DNA of 64,000 nt. Source: DASXRA01 sp036502575 (GTDB taxonomy: Bacteria > Actinomycetota > Actinomycetes > Mycobacteriales > Jatrophihabitantaceae). The notes under the pieces are model-generated. The model searched no databases and was not told the DNA's origin. It saw only the letters and a program-made list of their open reading frames with translations. Below are positions 53,416-61,298 of this stretch, one piece after another. The stretch spans positions 13,531 to 77,530 of the forward strand of contig DASXYL010000068.1 of assembly GCA_036502575.1 (NCBI GenBank), written 5' to 3'. The translations under genes were made by a program, and so were the position numbers. Each line of letters starts with the position of its first letter. Position 1 is the first letter of the stretch.

Positions 53416-54392
53416 GCACGAGGCATCTGTCCGCGAGGAAGACACTGGTACTGCTGTCCGGGCGCGCCTACCCGGAGCTGGCCGACGAGATCGCCGCCCA
53501 GGTCGGCATCACCGTCATGAGCACCACGGCGCGCGACTTCTCCAACGGTGAGACCTTCATCAAGCCGGACGAGTCGGTGCGCGGCAGCGACGCGTTCGTG
53601 ATCCAGTCCTACACGACACCCATCAACCAGTGGGTCATGGAGACGCTCATCCTCTGCGACGCCCTCAAGCGGGCATCGGCGAAGCGGATCACCGTCGTCG
53701 CACCGTTCTACCCGTACGCCCGTCAGGACAAGAAACACCGTGGCCGCGAACCCATCTCAGCCCGCCTGATCGCGGATCTGTTCAAGACGGCCGGTGCCGA
53801 TCGGCTCATGGCCATCGACCTGCACACCGCCCAGATTCAGGGCTTCTTCGACGGCCCGGTCGACCACCTCTTCGCGCTGCCCCTGCTCGCCGACTACGTC
53901 AAGCGCAAGTACCCGGTCGACGACCTGATCGTGGTCTCCCCCGACACCGGCCGCGTTCGCGCCGCCGAGCAGTGGGCCGACCGGCTCGGTGGCCGGCCGA
54001 TCGCATTCGTCCACAAGACGCGGGATCCTGACGTCGCGAACGAGGTCGTCGCCAACCGTGTGGTCGGCGACGTCACCGGGCACACCTGCCTGCTGATCGA
54101 CGACATGATCGACACCGGCGGGTCGATCACGCAGGCGGCCGAGCTGCTCTTCGACAACGGCGCCACCGATGTCGTGATCGTCGCGACCCACGGCGTCTTC
54201 TCCGCCCCGGCCACCGATCGGCTCAAGAACAGCCGGGTCAGCGAGATCATCGTCACCAACACCTTGCCGATCAGCCCGGAGCAGGCGTTCGACAAGCTCA
54301 CCGTGCTCTCGATCGCCCCGATGATCGCCCAGGCGATCGTGGAGGTCTTCGAGGACGGCTCGGTGACCAGCCTCTTCGACGGCCGCAGCTAG
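53412..54392 (+). CDS. prs: Ribose-phosphate pyrophosphokinase
   Basis: Makes PRPP from ribose 5-phosphate and ATP for nucleotide, His and Trp synthesis. 326 residues, ATG coupled to glmU. Signatures: ATP-binding QSYTTPINQWVMETLILCDA, PYARQDKKHRGREPISARL, DLHTAQIQGFF, and the PRPP loop LLIDDMIDTGGSI. The SPDTGRVRAAEQW motif is typical. It ends 1 bp before the stop of the convergent D,D-carboxypeptidase gene, leaving no room for a separate terminator. Confidence 0.98.
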   Translation: MSTRHLSARKTLVLLSGRAYPELADEIAAQVGITVMSTTARDFSNGETFIKPDESVRGSDAFVIQSYTTPINQWVMETLILCDALKRASAKRITVVAPFYPYARQDKKHRGREPISARLIADLFKTAGADRLMAIDLHTAQIQGFFDGPVDHLFALPLLADYVKRKYPVDDLIVVSPDTGRVRAAEQWADRLGGRPIAFVHKTRDPDVANEVVANRVVGDVTGHTCLLIDDMIDTGGSITQAAELLFDNGATDVVIVATHGVFSAPATDRLKNSRVSEIIVTNTLPISPEQAFDKLTVLSIAPMIAQAIVEVFEDGSVTSLFDGRS

Positions 54393-54393
54393 C

Positions 54394-56007
54394 TCAGCAG
54401 GCCTTGACCCAGGCGCACTCCAGGTCGGGGTTGCGCCGCTGCCCCGGCGTGCGCGCCGGCGGGTCGGCCGGGGCGACGGTCGCCGGGGCGACGGTCGCCG
54501 GGGCGACGGTCGCGGGGTCGGCGCCGCCGTAGCCGGCCAGCGCCACTCCCACTGCGTCCTCGATCGACGTGATGCCGTTGGGTAGGAAGTTGTTGCTGAT
54601 CATCGAGAACACGAGCTGCTCGCCGGCGGCGTCGGTGACGTAACCCGATAGCGCGCTCACGGCGGTCATCGACCCCGTCTTGCCGTGCAGGTTGTTCGCG
54701 GCCGGAGTGTTGCGCATGCGGTTGCGCAGAGTCCCGCCCGTGAAACGGTCCGGGTTCCCGGCGACGGGCAGCGCCTCGTACCAGCTGGTGAACCACGGCT
54801 TGCCCCGAGCGGCGATCAGCAGGTTGGTGATCTGCTGCGGCGTCAGCAGGTCCGCGCGCGAAAGTCCGGAGCCGTCGACCATGCGTACCTGCGACGTATC
54901 GACGCCCATCGTCGCGGCGTCGTCGAGTACCGCTGTCGTGCCCGCGTCCCACGTACCTTCGCCACGGACCTTCTCGCCCATCGCCTTGACCAGGTGCTCG
55001 GCATGCATGTTGTTGCTCAGCTTGAGGAACGGCGTCAGCAGCTGGGTGAGCGTCATCGAGTCGTGCGAGACCAGGGCGTGCGTGCCAGCCGGCGTCGCCG
55101 CGTAGGACGTGCCGCCGAGCACGCGTATCCCGTGCGCCCGCAAGGCGTCCCGGAAGATCGACGCGACGAGTTGGGTGGGCTCCCACACCGTCGCCCAGAC
55201 ATCGTCGCCGGTCGAGCCGGCCGGGATGCTGCCGCTCACGTCGATCGTGTTGTTGCCGTGCCGGCGTACCGCGTCGGCGGTGTCGGACGACCCGGGCGCG
55301 CCGGTCGTCGCGGATCCGACGAGATGCACGTAGTGGTTGGCCGGCACCACGGACACGCGGGCCGGGGCGCCGGCCGCAGCGCCGGGGGCGATGTGCACGA
55401 TCACCGTGCCGGCGTCGTAGTCGGTGTTCGGGGCGACGGTCAGGGCCGAGATCTGCGCGTTGTAGTAGTACGGCTCGTCGTCCCACGCCCAGAACGGCGC
55501 GAGCCGCACGTCGTCGAAGTACGTGTCGTCCGCGACGAGGTTGCCGACGACGGTGCGGACGCCCGAGTCGGCGACCGCCTTGGCCAGCGCGTCGTAATCC
55601 GGGCCGAGCATGGTCGGGTCGCCGGTGCCCTTGAGGTAGAGGTTGCCGAGCAGCGTGCCGTGGCTGGTCGGCCGATTCGCCGCGACGCTGGTCGTGAACC
55701 GGTAGTCGGGACCCAGGACGTCCATCGCGGCCGTCGAGGTGAACAACTTCGCGTTGGACGCCGGCAGCAGCCGGTTCTGGGCGTTGTGCTCGTACAACAC
55801 GTCGCCGGTGGCCGCGTCGCGGACCTCGAGGCCGACCTGCCCGCCGGCCAGGCGCTGATCGGCCAGGATCCGGTCGAGGTCGGCGCCGAGCTGCGACGTC
55901 GACGCCGGCGCGCTGCCGGCCTGCGTGAGTGGGACCGCCGCGAGTGCCGCCGCGGCGAGAACACAGACGACGGCGACGGCGGCGCGACGGGGGATCTGGA
56001 CAGACAT
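54394..56007 (-). CDS. dacB: D-alanyl-D-alanine carboxypeptidase/endopeptidase, PBP4 type
   Basis: Exported serine peptidase cutting D-Ala-D-Ala in peptidoglycan. 537 residues, ATG 56007 with GGAGGG at 3 nt. The signal peptide is AAVAVVCVLAAAALAAVPLT. The acylation serine is in PASNAKLF (SxxK), with SNN in KLSNNMHAEHL and KTG in HGKTGSM; PYYYNAQISALTVAPN fits PBP4. The C-terminal tail is unusual: a three-copy DNA repeat encodes (A/V)APAT-like units (PATVAPATVAPATVAPADPP), followed by LECAWVKAC. The tail is probably a disordered wall-spanning extension. Confidence 0.94.
   Translation of the reverse strand: MSVQIPRRAAVAVVCVLAAAALAAVPLTQAGSAPASTSQLGADLDRILADQRLAGGQVGLEVRDAATGDVLYEHNAQNRLLPASNAKLFTSTAAMDVLGPDYRFTTSVAANRPTSHGTLLGNLYLKGTGDPTMLGPDYDALAKAVADSGVRTVVGNLVADDTYFDDVRLAPFWAWDDEPYYYNAQISALTVAPNTDYDAGTVIVHIAPGAAAGAPARVSVVPANHYVHLVGSATTGAPGSSDTADAVRRHGNNTIDVSGSIPAGSTGDDVWATVWEPTQLVASIFRDALRAHGIRVLGGTSYAATPAGTHALVSHDSMTLTQLLTPFLKLSNNMHAEHLVKAMGEKVRGEGTWDAGTTAVLDDAATMGVDTSQVRMVDGSGLSRADLLTPQQITNLLIAARGKPWFTSWYEALPVAGNPDRFTGGTLRNRMRNTPAANNLHGKTGSMTAVSALSGYVTDAAGEQLVFSMISNNFLPNGITSIEDAVGVALAGYGGADPATVAPATVAPATVAPADPPARTPGQRRNPDLECAWVKAC
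54467..54511 (-). repeat. Three tandem 15-bp repeats in the dacB tail
   Basis: Three exact copies of GCCGGGGCGACGGTC (plus-strand reading) at 54467, 54482 and 54497, encoding repeated APATV on the minus strand. A typical slippage-prone short in-frame repeat. Confidence 0.9.
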
Positions 56008-56164
56008 GGGCCCTCCGGGTGAGATCGGACCGATTCCGGCTGTACCGGGCAGATTAGGGTTGGCGTCGGCCGAGGGCAACGGGCTGCACCGCTACCCACA
56101 CGGCGCGTATCGCTCCGACTACAGTGGCTCCGACTCGCAGAATGCACCGACATCCGGAGGGCTC

Positions 56165-57781
56165 GTGTCAAACTCCGACTCGCAGGACGAAGCCGCGCCG
56201 AACCGCGCGTGGCAAGACTCCGGTGACGCCGCCGACGGTTCTGGGCCCGAGCAGCCACCCGCGGGGGCCGAACCGGCGCCCAGCTGGCTCGGCTATCCGT
56301 CGGAGTCGACCGAGTACACCGTCCCGCACACCTACACCACCTCGGGCTATGCGGACGACGAGCCGCAGACCCTCCCCGCGCCGGCGGCACCGGGCGAGTT
56401 CGAGCCACCGCCGCCCGGCGAGTACGTCGCACCGCCGCGCTACGACGCACCCTCAGCGCCGGCCGAGATGCCCGCCGGCGCCGGGCTGGTTCCGCCTCGG
56501 GCCGACGCCCTGCCGCCCGCGCCCCCCACGGGGCACTACCCCGACCCGCAGACGCGCCCCACCGGCGATGTGCCGAGCGTCCCGCCCAGCCACTACCCGG
56601 AGCAGACGCCTAACCACCACCCGGCACCGCCATACGCACAAAGCCCGCCCCCGCAGAGCCCACCCGCGCAGAGCCCACCCCCGCAGAGCCCACCCGCGCA
56701 GAGATCGCCGAGCGCCGCCCCGCCCCCGCCGAACGCGGCGCCGAGCGCCCCGGGGCAGGCGCCGTGGCAGCAGCCCGCACCACGGCCGGAACCACCCAAG
56801 CCCGAGGACCTCCTCGTCCCCGACCGTCCGTCGATCGCCGATGCGCCGGCCTCCTGGGGCTGGCGTGGCCGGGTGAACCGCATCTCGGCGGGCGCGATCA
56901 AACCCAAGGCGAAGCCCGCGGAACTGGTGCACCGGCAGGCCGTTCTGGACATCCAGCACGGCTTCTCCCGCCCGATGACCGTCGTCGTCATCCAGCCGAA
57001 AGGCGGGGCGGGCAAGACCCCGACCACGATCGGGCTCGCCGCCGCGCTGGGCGCCCACCGCGGCGGGTACGTCGTCGGCTGGGACGACAACGAGACGCGC
57101 GGCACCCTGGCCGTCCGCACCGTCAACCGCGACAGCCAGCGCACGACCGTCTGGGACTTCCTCGGCTCGCTGACCTCGTTCGAACGCCACGACGCGCGGG
57201 TCGGCGACCTCAGCTACTACGTGCGGTCGCAGGGCGAGGCCTACTTCGACGCCCTGGTGAGCGACGACCACCCCGGCAATATGGCTCAGATCGGCGAAGA
57301 GGAGTTCCGCCGCATCCACAACGTGTTGCAGCGCTTCTACCGCATCATCGTCATCGACACCGGCAACAACGTCCGCTCCCCGAACTGGCAGGCCGCGGTG
57401 AACGCCGCCGACGTGGTGGTCATCCCCTCGACCTACCAGCGCGACGTCGGCTACAGCGGCTCGTGGGTGCTCGATCACCTGCTGCAGACCGGCCGTGAGG
57501 AGCTGGCCCAGCACGCGGTCACCGTCCTCACCGCCGCCGATCCCACGATCGACCCCAAGGTGCGCCGCGAGCTGCTGCGCCACTTCGGCGCCCGCACCCA
57601 GGACGTCGTCGAGATCCCGTTCGACGAGCACATCGCCACCGGCGGACCGATCCACTGGGCGAGCCTGTCCGAGGACACCCGCCGGGCCTGGACCCGCCTC
57701 GGCGCCCTCGTCGTCGGCGCACTGGTCCGGCGCGACCGAACTCATCCCCCGGAGGCGGATCCCCGGGCCACCCCTCGCTGA
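56165..57781 (+). CDS. Proline-rich ParA/MinD-like ATPase (EspI/type VII-accessory-like)
   Basis: A 538-residue cytoplasmic ATPase. GTG 56165 is preceded by GGAGG (GGAGGGCTCGTG). Residues ~1-255 are proline-, serine- and glutamine-rich, with a short QSPP(P/A) tandem repeat near 56640. From residue ~270 a MinD/ParA domain begins: VIQPKGGAGKTPTTIGLAAAL with a deviant Walker A (KGGAGKTP), VVGWDDNETRGTLAV, IIVIDTGNNVRSPNWQAAV and VVVIPSTYQRDV. This architecture is seen in EspI-like proteins of type VII secretion loci and in orphan actinobacterial ParA-like proteins. No ESX genes are near, so its system is unknown. It is convergent with ksgA. Confidence 0.85.
   Translation: MSNSDSQDEAAPNRAWQDSGDAADGSGPEQPPAGAEPAPSWLGYPSESTEYTVPHTYTTSGYADDEPQTLPAPAAPGEFEPPPPGEYVAPPRYDAPSAPAEMPAGAGLVPPRADALPPAPPTGHYPDPQTRPTGDVPSVPPSHYPEQTPNHHPAPPYAQSPPPQSPPAQSPPPQSPPAQRSPSAAPPPPNAAPSAPGQAPWQQPAPRPEPPKPEDLLVPDRPSIADAPASWGWRGRVNRISAGAIKPKAKPAELVHRQAVLDIQHGFSRPMTVVVIQPKGGAGKTPTTIGLAAALGAHRGGYVVGWDDNETRGTLAVRTVNRDSQRTTVWDFLGSLTSFERHDARVGDLSYYVRSQGEAYFDALVSDDHPGNMAQIGEEEFRRIHNVLQRFYRIIVIDTGNNVRSPNWQAAVNAADVVVIPSTYQRDVGYSGSWVLDHLLQTGREELAQHAVTVLTAADPTIDPKVRRELLRHFGARTQDVVEIPFDEHIATGGPIHWASLSEDTRRAWTRLGALVVGALVRRDRTHPPEADPRATPR
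56639..56704 (+). repeat. Tandem QSPP-type coding repeat in the ParA-like gene
   Basis: Alternating 15-nt units CCGCAGAGCCCACCC and CGCGCAGAGCCCACC-like sequences recur about four times, encoding QSPPPQSPPAQSPPPQSPPA in the proline-rich region. A short slippage-type repeat. Confidence 0.8.
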
Positions 57782-57804
57782 CGCTCGGGTGGATCCCGCC
57801 ATTT

Positions 57805-57852
57805 CGCTTTTGGTCACCCGACCGTGTATATGACGCCGGGCGACCAAAACCG
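57805..57852 (-). repeat. Palindromic repeat family 1, copy 3
   Basis: A 48-bp element between the convergent ParA-like gene and ksgA. On the minus strand it reads CGGTTTTGGTCGCCCG, then GCGTCATATACACGGT, then CGGGTGACCAAAAGCG, so it is the same family in reverse orientation with one arm mismatch pair. Confidence 0.85.
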
Positions 57853-57872
57853 CCGCAGCCCGCGATCAGCGC

Positions 57873-58745
57873 TTATCGGGCGGCGGCGATGCGGGTGAAG
57901 GCGGTTACGTCGAGGGTCTCGCCGCGCGCCGTGGGGTCGACTCCGGCCTTGCGCAACACAGCTTCGGCGGCACCGGCTGAGCCGGCCCAGGTGGCCAGCG
58001 CCGAGCGCAGCATCTTGCGCCGTTGCGCAAACGCGTGGTCGACCACTTCGAAGACGTCACGGCGCGCCGCCCCCGTCGGCGATGGCCGTCTGACCAGCCG
58101 GACCAGGCCCGAGTCGACGTTGGGCACCGGCCAGAACACCGAGCGCGGTACGGCCCCCGCGCGAGCTGCCGCCGCGTACCAGGCGACCTTGACGCTCGGC
58201 ACGCCGTACGCCTTGGTGCCCGGGGATGCCGCCAGCCGCTCGGCGACCTCGGCCTGCACCATCACCAGCCCGGTACGCAGCGTCGGCAGCAGCTCCAGCA
58301 GCTCCAGGACGACTGGCACCGCAACGTTGTAGGGCAGGTTGGCCACCAGCGCGGTCGGTTGCGGATCCGGCAGCTGCACCAGCCGCAGCGCATCCGCGAC
58401 GACGACGGTGAGCCGCCCGGCGGCGTCCGGTGCGTGGGCGGCCACTGTCCCCGGCAAGGCGGCGGCGAGCACCGGATCAACCTCGACCGCGAGGACCCGC
58501 GCGCCGGCGTCCAGCAGGCCGAGGGTCAACGAGCCGAGGCCGGGACCGACCTCGAGCACCACGTCATCAGCCGAGATCGCTGACGTGCGCACGATGCGGC
58601 GAACGGTGTTCGCGTCATGCAGGAAGTTCTGGCCCAGCGACTTGGTCGGCCGGACGCCGAGCTTCGCCGCCAGCGCCCGGATCTCCGCCGGCCCGAGCAG
58701 CTGCAGGTCAGTAGTAGCCGTTGGATTGCCAGAAGCTCCACGCAC
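57873..58745 (-). CDS. rsmA: 16S rRNA dimethyladenosine transferase (KsgA/RsmA)
   Basis: Dimethylates two adenosines near the 3' end of 16S rRNA during small-subunit assembly. About 290 residues from GTG 58745, which gives the N-terminal extension usual in Actinobacteria before LLGPAEIRALAAKLGVRPTK; CTG 58711/58705 are weaker alternatives. The start overlaps the upstream lysozyme-like gene by 38 nt. Motifs: SLGQNFLHDANTVRRIV, the SAM site LEVGPGLGSLT, AVEVDP, LVANLPYNVAVPV, FWPVPNVDSGLVRL. The usual downstream ispE is missing from this locus and lies at 30.6 kb. Confidence 0.95.
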   Translation of the reverse strand: MRGASGNPTATTDLQLLGPAEIRALAAKLGVRPTKSLGQNFLHDANTVRRIVRTSAISADDVVLEVGPGLGSLTLGLLDAGARVLAVEVDPVLAAALPGTVAAHAPDAAGRLTVVVADALRLVQLPDPQPTALVANLPYNVAVPVVLELLELLPTLRTGLVMVQAEVAERLAASPGTKAYGVPSVKVAWYAAAARAGAVPRSVFWPVPNVDSGLVRLVRRPSPTGAARRDVFEVVDHAFAQRRKMLRSALATWAGSAGAAEAVLRKAGVDPTARGETLDVTAFTRIAAAR

Positions 58746-59868
58746 CGCACGGGGTGCTGTACCGGCCGCCGATGTAGTCCAGCCCCCACTTGATCTGCGT
58801 GGTGGGGTTGGTCTGCCAGTCGGCGCCGTACGGGGCCATCTTGTCGCCGGGCAACGCCTGCGGGATGCCGTACGCGCCGCTCGGGTTCGCCGCGTTGACC
58901 CGCCAGCCGCTCTCGTGCGCCCACATCTGGTACAGGCAGCTGAACTGGTCGTCGCCCCACCCGCGCTGCGCGGCGAGCTTCTTGGCGATGTCCTGGGCCG
59001 AACCCGGGTCGACGACGATCGGAGGTGTGACTGGCGTCGGCTTGGGCTTGGTGCCCACGTGCACCACCGCCGGTATCGGCTTCGTGGTGACGACGCGCCT
59101 GACGATCGTCTTGCCGACGACCTTGCCGTCGACGTAGACCACAGCGGTCGTGACCGCCTCGACGCCGTTCTTGCCCGACTTGACGAGCTTGGTGTCACCG
59201 ACGTACATCGACGCGTCATTGACCCGCTTGGTCGGGAACGGCACCGGGTGGTTCTTCACGATGTTGTCGCTCTTGACCCGCGTGACGTCGATGCTCTCGC
59301 CGTCGCGCAGCGGCGAACTCGCCACGGCCGACAGCATGTCCTGCGGCCCGATGGCGATTCCCAGCTGACCGAGCAACGCGGCCACAGTCGGGGCAGTCGT
59401 CGTGACGGTTCGGGTCTTGCCGTCAGCAGTGATCCGGACGTGCTTGGGGCTGCGCACGTCGATGGCGGTCGGCGACAGCGGCAGCCGCTTGTCACGTGAG
59501 ACCGAGGTGTAGTCGGAGTCGGAGTAGCCGAGTTGAGTGAGCGCTTCGGCCACGGTCGGCGTGGTGACCCAGATGGTGCGCGGTATGCCGTCGACGTTCA
59601 GATGCAGCAGTCGACCCCGCCGCAGCACGATCTGGCTGCCGTTGTGGACCCGTCCATTGAGATCGGGGGCGACCAGGTCGTGCTCACCGACCGGCAGGTG
59701 GGCCACGGCGAGAACACCGCGGACACTTCCCGCAACGGTGTGGATCTTCTGAACCTCGCCGTCGACGCGCAATGTGACCGTCTTATCGACATTGGCCCAA
59801 GCGACGGTGGCACCAACGACGCCGGCGAGTACGGCCGCGTAAAGGCCGTACTTCATGCTGCGACGCAC
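58708..59868 (-). CDS. Exported DUF348/G5 protein with C-terminal lytic-transglycosylase-like domain
   Basis: 386 residues; GTG 59868 has AGGAGA 6 nt upstream. The N-terminal hydrophobic segment (KYGLYAAVLAGVVGATVAWA) is a signal/anchor. Three DUF348 units follow (VTLRVDGEVQKIHTVAGSV, VWVTTPTVAEALTQLGY, ITADGKTRTVTTTAPTVA), then a G5 domain (~210-290), a Pro-rich linker, and a C-terminal lysozyme-fold domain with WAHESGWRVNAANPSGAYGI and QIKWGLDYIGGRYSTPCGAW. This last part is the transglycosylase type seen in staphylococcal/streptomycete exported proteins, not the Rpf domain. It is clearly paralogous to the next gene over its N-terminal two-thirds. Confidence 0.88.
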   Translation of the reverse strand: MRRSMKYGLYAAVLAGVVGATVAWANVDKTVTLRVDGEVQKIHTVAGSVRGVLAVAHLPVGEHDLVAPDLNGRVHNGSQIVLRRGRLLHLNVDGIPRTIWVTTPTVAEALTQLGYSDSDYTSVSRDKRLPLSPTAIDVRSPKHVRITADGKTRTVTTTAPTVAALLGQLGIAIGPQDMLSAVASSPLRDGESIDVTRVKSDNIVKNHPVPFPTKRVNDASMYVGDTKLVKSGKNGVEAVTTAVVYVDGKVVGKTIVRRVVTTKPIPAVVHVGTKPKPTPVTPPIVVDPGSAQDIAKKLAAQRGWGDDQFSCLYQMWAHESGWRVNAANPSGAYGIPQALPGDKMAPYGADWQTNPTTQIKWGLDYIGGRYSTPCGAWSFWQSNGYY

Positions 59869-59953
59869 AAACAGTCTCCTATCCGCTGACCGCGCTCTCG
59901 CGTATCCCCCGCAGCATGACGCCAGACCCTAGCGTGCCCTTTCGCCAATGGCC

Positions 59954-60001
59954 AATCCCGGCACCGCGCGTCGCACAATGACGACGCGCAGTGCCGGGAT
60001 T
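59954..60001 (-). terminator. Long hairpin between the two DUF348-G5 genes
   Basis: Two arms AATCCCGGCAC(C)GCGCGTCG and CGACGCGC(A)GTGCCGGGATT pair around an 8-nt loop, 37 nt downstream of the rpf gene stop at 60039. It probably ends rpf transcription, so the second gene should have its own promoter in the ~85 bp that follow. Confidence 0.8.
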
Positions 60002-60038
60002 GTCGTTTCGCCCTTGTTACAAGGGATTCTGAAAGGGT

Positions 60039-61163
60039 TTACAGATTGGCTCCGCACACCGGCCACGGGCTCGAACCCCGGGCGGCGTAGAGCCGGTTGG
60101 CCACGGCGATCTGCTGCTCGCGAGTGGCCAGATCGGCGCGGTCCGCGTAGGCGCCACCGCCGTTGGACTGCCAGGTGCCGTAGTCGAACTGCAGGCCACC
60201 GTAGAACCCGTTACCGGTGTTGATGTGCCAGTTACCACCGGACTCGCAGGCCGCCACGGCATCCCAGTTCAACCCGCTGGTGTTCGCCGGCGGACTCGCA
60301 CCGCCACCACCGCTCGACGGCGGGGCCGGACGGGTCTTGGTGCCGACCTTCTCGATCTTCGACACGGGCGCGGTCAGGGTCGTGCTCGACCCGCGCGTCT
60401 TGCCGAGGAGCTTTCCGTCGACGTAGACCACCAAGTACCGCACCGATGCGGTACCGGGCTTACCGTCGCGCACGACGGTGCTCTGGTCCTCGTACATGGA
60501 CGAGTCCTGCTGCTTCGTCGTCGAGTAACCGATCGACTCGCGCTGCGCGACGTACTTGCGAGTCACGCGCTGCAGGACGATCCTCTGCCCATTCCGCAGC
60601 ACGGCTGTGGGCTTTACGGAAAGGCGATCGGCCGCACGAACCTTGATGCCGAGGTGGGCGAACAAGTCGCGCACGGTGGCATCGGTCGTCGTGACCGCCT
60701 GCTTCTTGCGATCGTGAATGATCGTGACCTTCTTTGGCGACCGAACCTCGATGGCCGTCGGCGACAGTGGCAGCCGCTTGTCACGCGACACCGACGCGAA
60801 GTCCGCAGTCGTGTATCCGAGTTGCGCCAGGGCGTCATCCACCGTCGGGGTGGTCACCCAGATGTCGCGCTGCTTACCGTCAACTGTCAGGTGCAGCAAC
60901 CGCCCTCGCTTGAGGACTACCTCGCTGCCGTTGTGCAACTTCGCTGTTGCTGCCGGGGCCACGACGTCGTGGGCCCCGACCGAGTATCCCGCCTTCAAGA
61001 GGGCGGAACCCACCGTCTTCGCCGTGGTATGGATCTTTTTCGATTCCCCGTCGACCTTCAGGTTCACCGTCTTGGTGTCATCGACGCTGGCCCAGGCCAC
61101 CGTTCCGCCGATGACACCGGCTAAGGCAAAGCCGCACAGGCCGTACATGACGCTGCGACGCAC
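60039..61163 (-). CDS. rpfB: Resuscitation-promoting factor (RpfB-like)
   Basis: Exported muralytic growth factor of 374 residues. GTG 61163 (VRRSVMYGLCGFALAGVIG) follows GAGGAGAGGAG with a 7-nt gap; a longer frame upstream has no ribosome-binding site. After the signal/anchor there are three DUF348 units (VNLKVDGESKKIHTTAKTVG, DIWVTTPTVDDALAQLGYTT, VTIIHDRKKQAVTTTDATV), a G5 domain and a short Pro-rich linker. The C-terminal Rpf catalytic domain (LNWDAVAACESGGNWHINTG) carries the conserved glutamate (ACESGGNW), then FYGGLQFDYGTWQS and the cysteine pair. This matches RpfB architecture. The tatD gene precedes it. Confidence 0.95.
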   Translation of the reverse strand: MRRSVMYGLCGFALAGVIGGTVAWASVDDTKTVNLKVDGESKKIHTTAKTVGSALLKAGYSVGAHDVVAPAATAKLHNGSEVVLKRGRLLHLTVDGKQRDIWVTTPTVDDALAQLGYTTADFASVSRDKRLPLSPTAIEVRSPKKVTIIHDRKKQAVTTTDATVRDLFAHLGIKVRAADRLSVKPTAVLRNGQRIVLQRVTRKYVAQRESIGYSTTKQQDSSMYEDQSTVVRDGKPGTASVRYLVVYVDGKLLGKTRGSSTTLTAPVSKIEKVGTKTRPAPPSSGGGGASPPANTSGLNWDAVAACESGGNWHINTGNGFYGGLQFDYGTWQSNGGGAYADRADLATREQQIAVANRLYAARGSSPWPVCGANL

Positions 61164-61298
61164 TTGGGAACTCCTCTCCTCGTTCGCGCTTCGTCCAGTT
61201 GCTGCGACCCAGCCTGGAATGACTCCAAGCAAAGTCAAGGGACGGTAACGGCGCGTCGGAGGAGGCTCCAAGTCCGCGGCCAGTAGTGGACATGAGTT

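Noticed and set aside
57873..59219. A 448-residue KsgA with a long N-terminal extension
   Set aside because: The extension is the out-of-frame shadow of the upstream transglycosylase-like gene.
61164..61298. Cyclic di-AMP (ydaO-type) riboswitch upstream of rpfB
   Set aside because: Such riboswitches precede some actinobacterial rpf genes, but the 135-bp leader here lacks the conserved GGGGAA and pseudoknot-like segments, and it is too short for the usual aptamer plus terminator.
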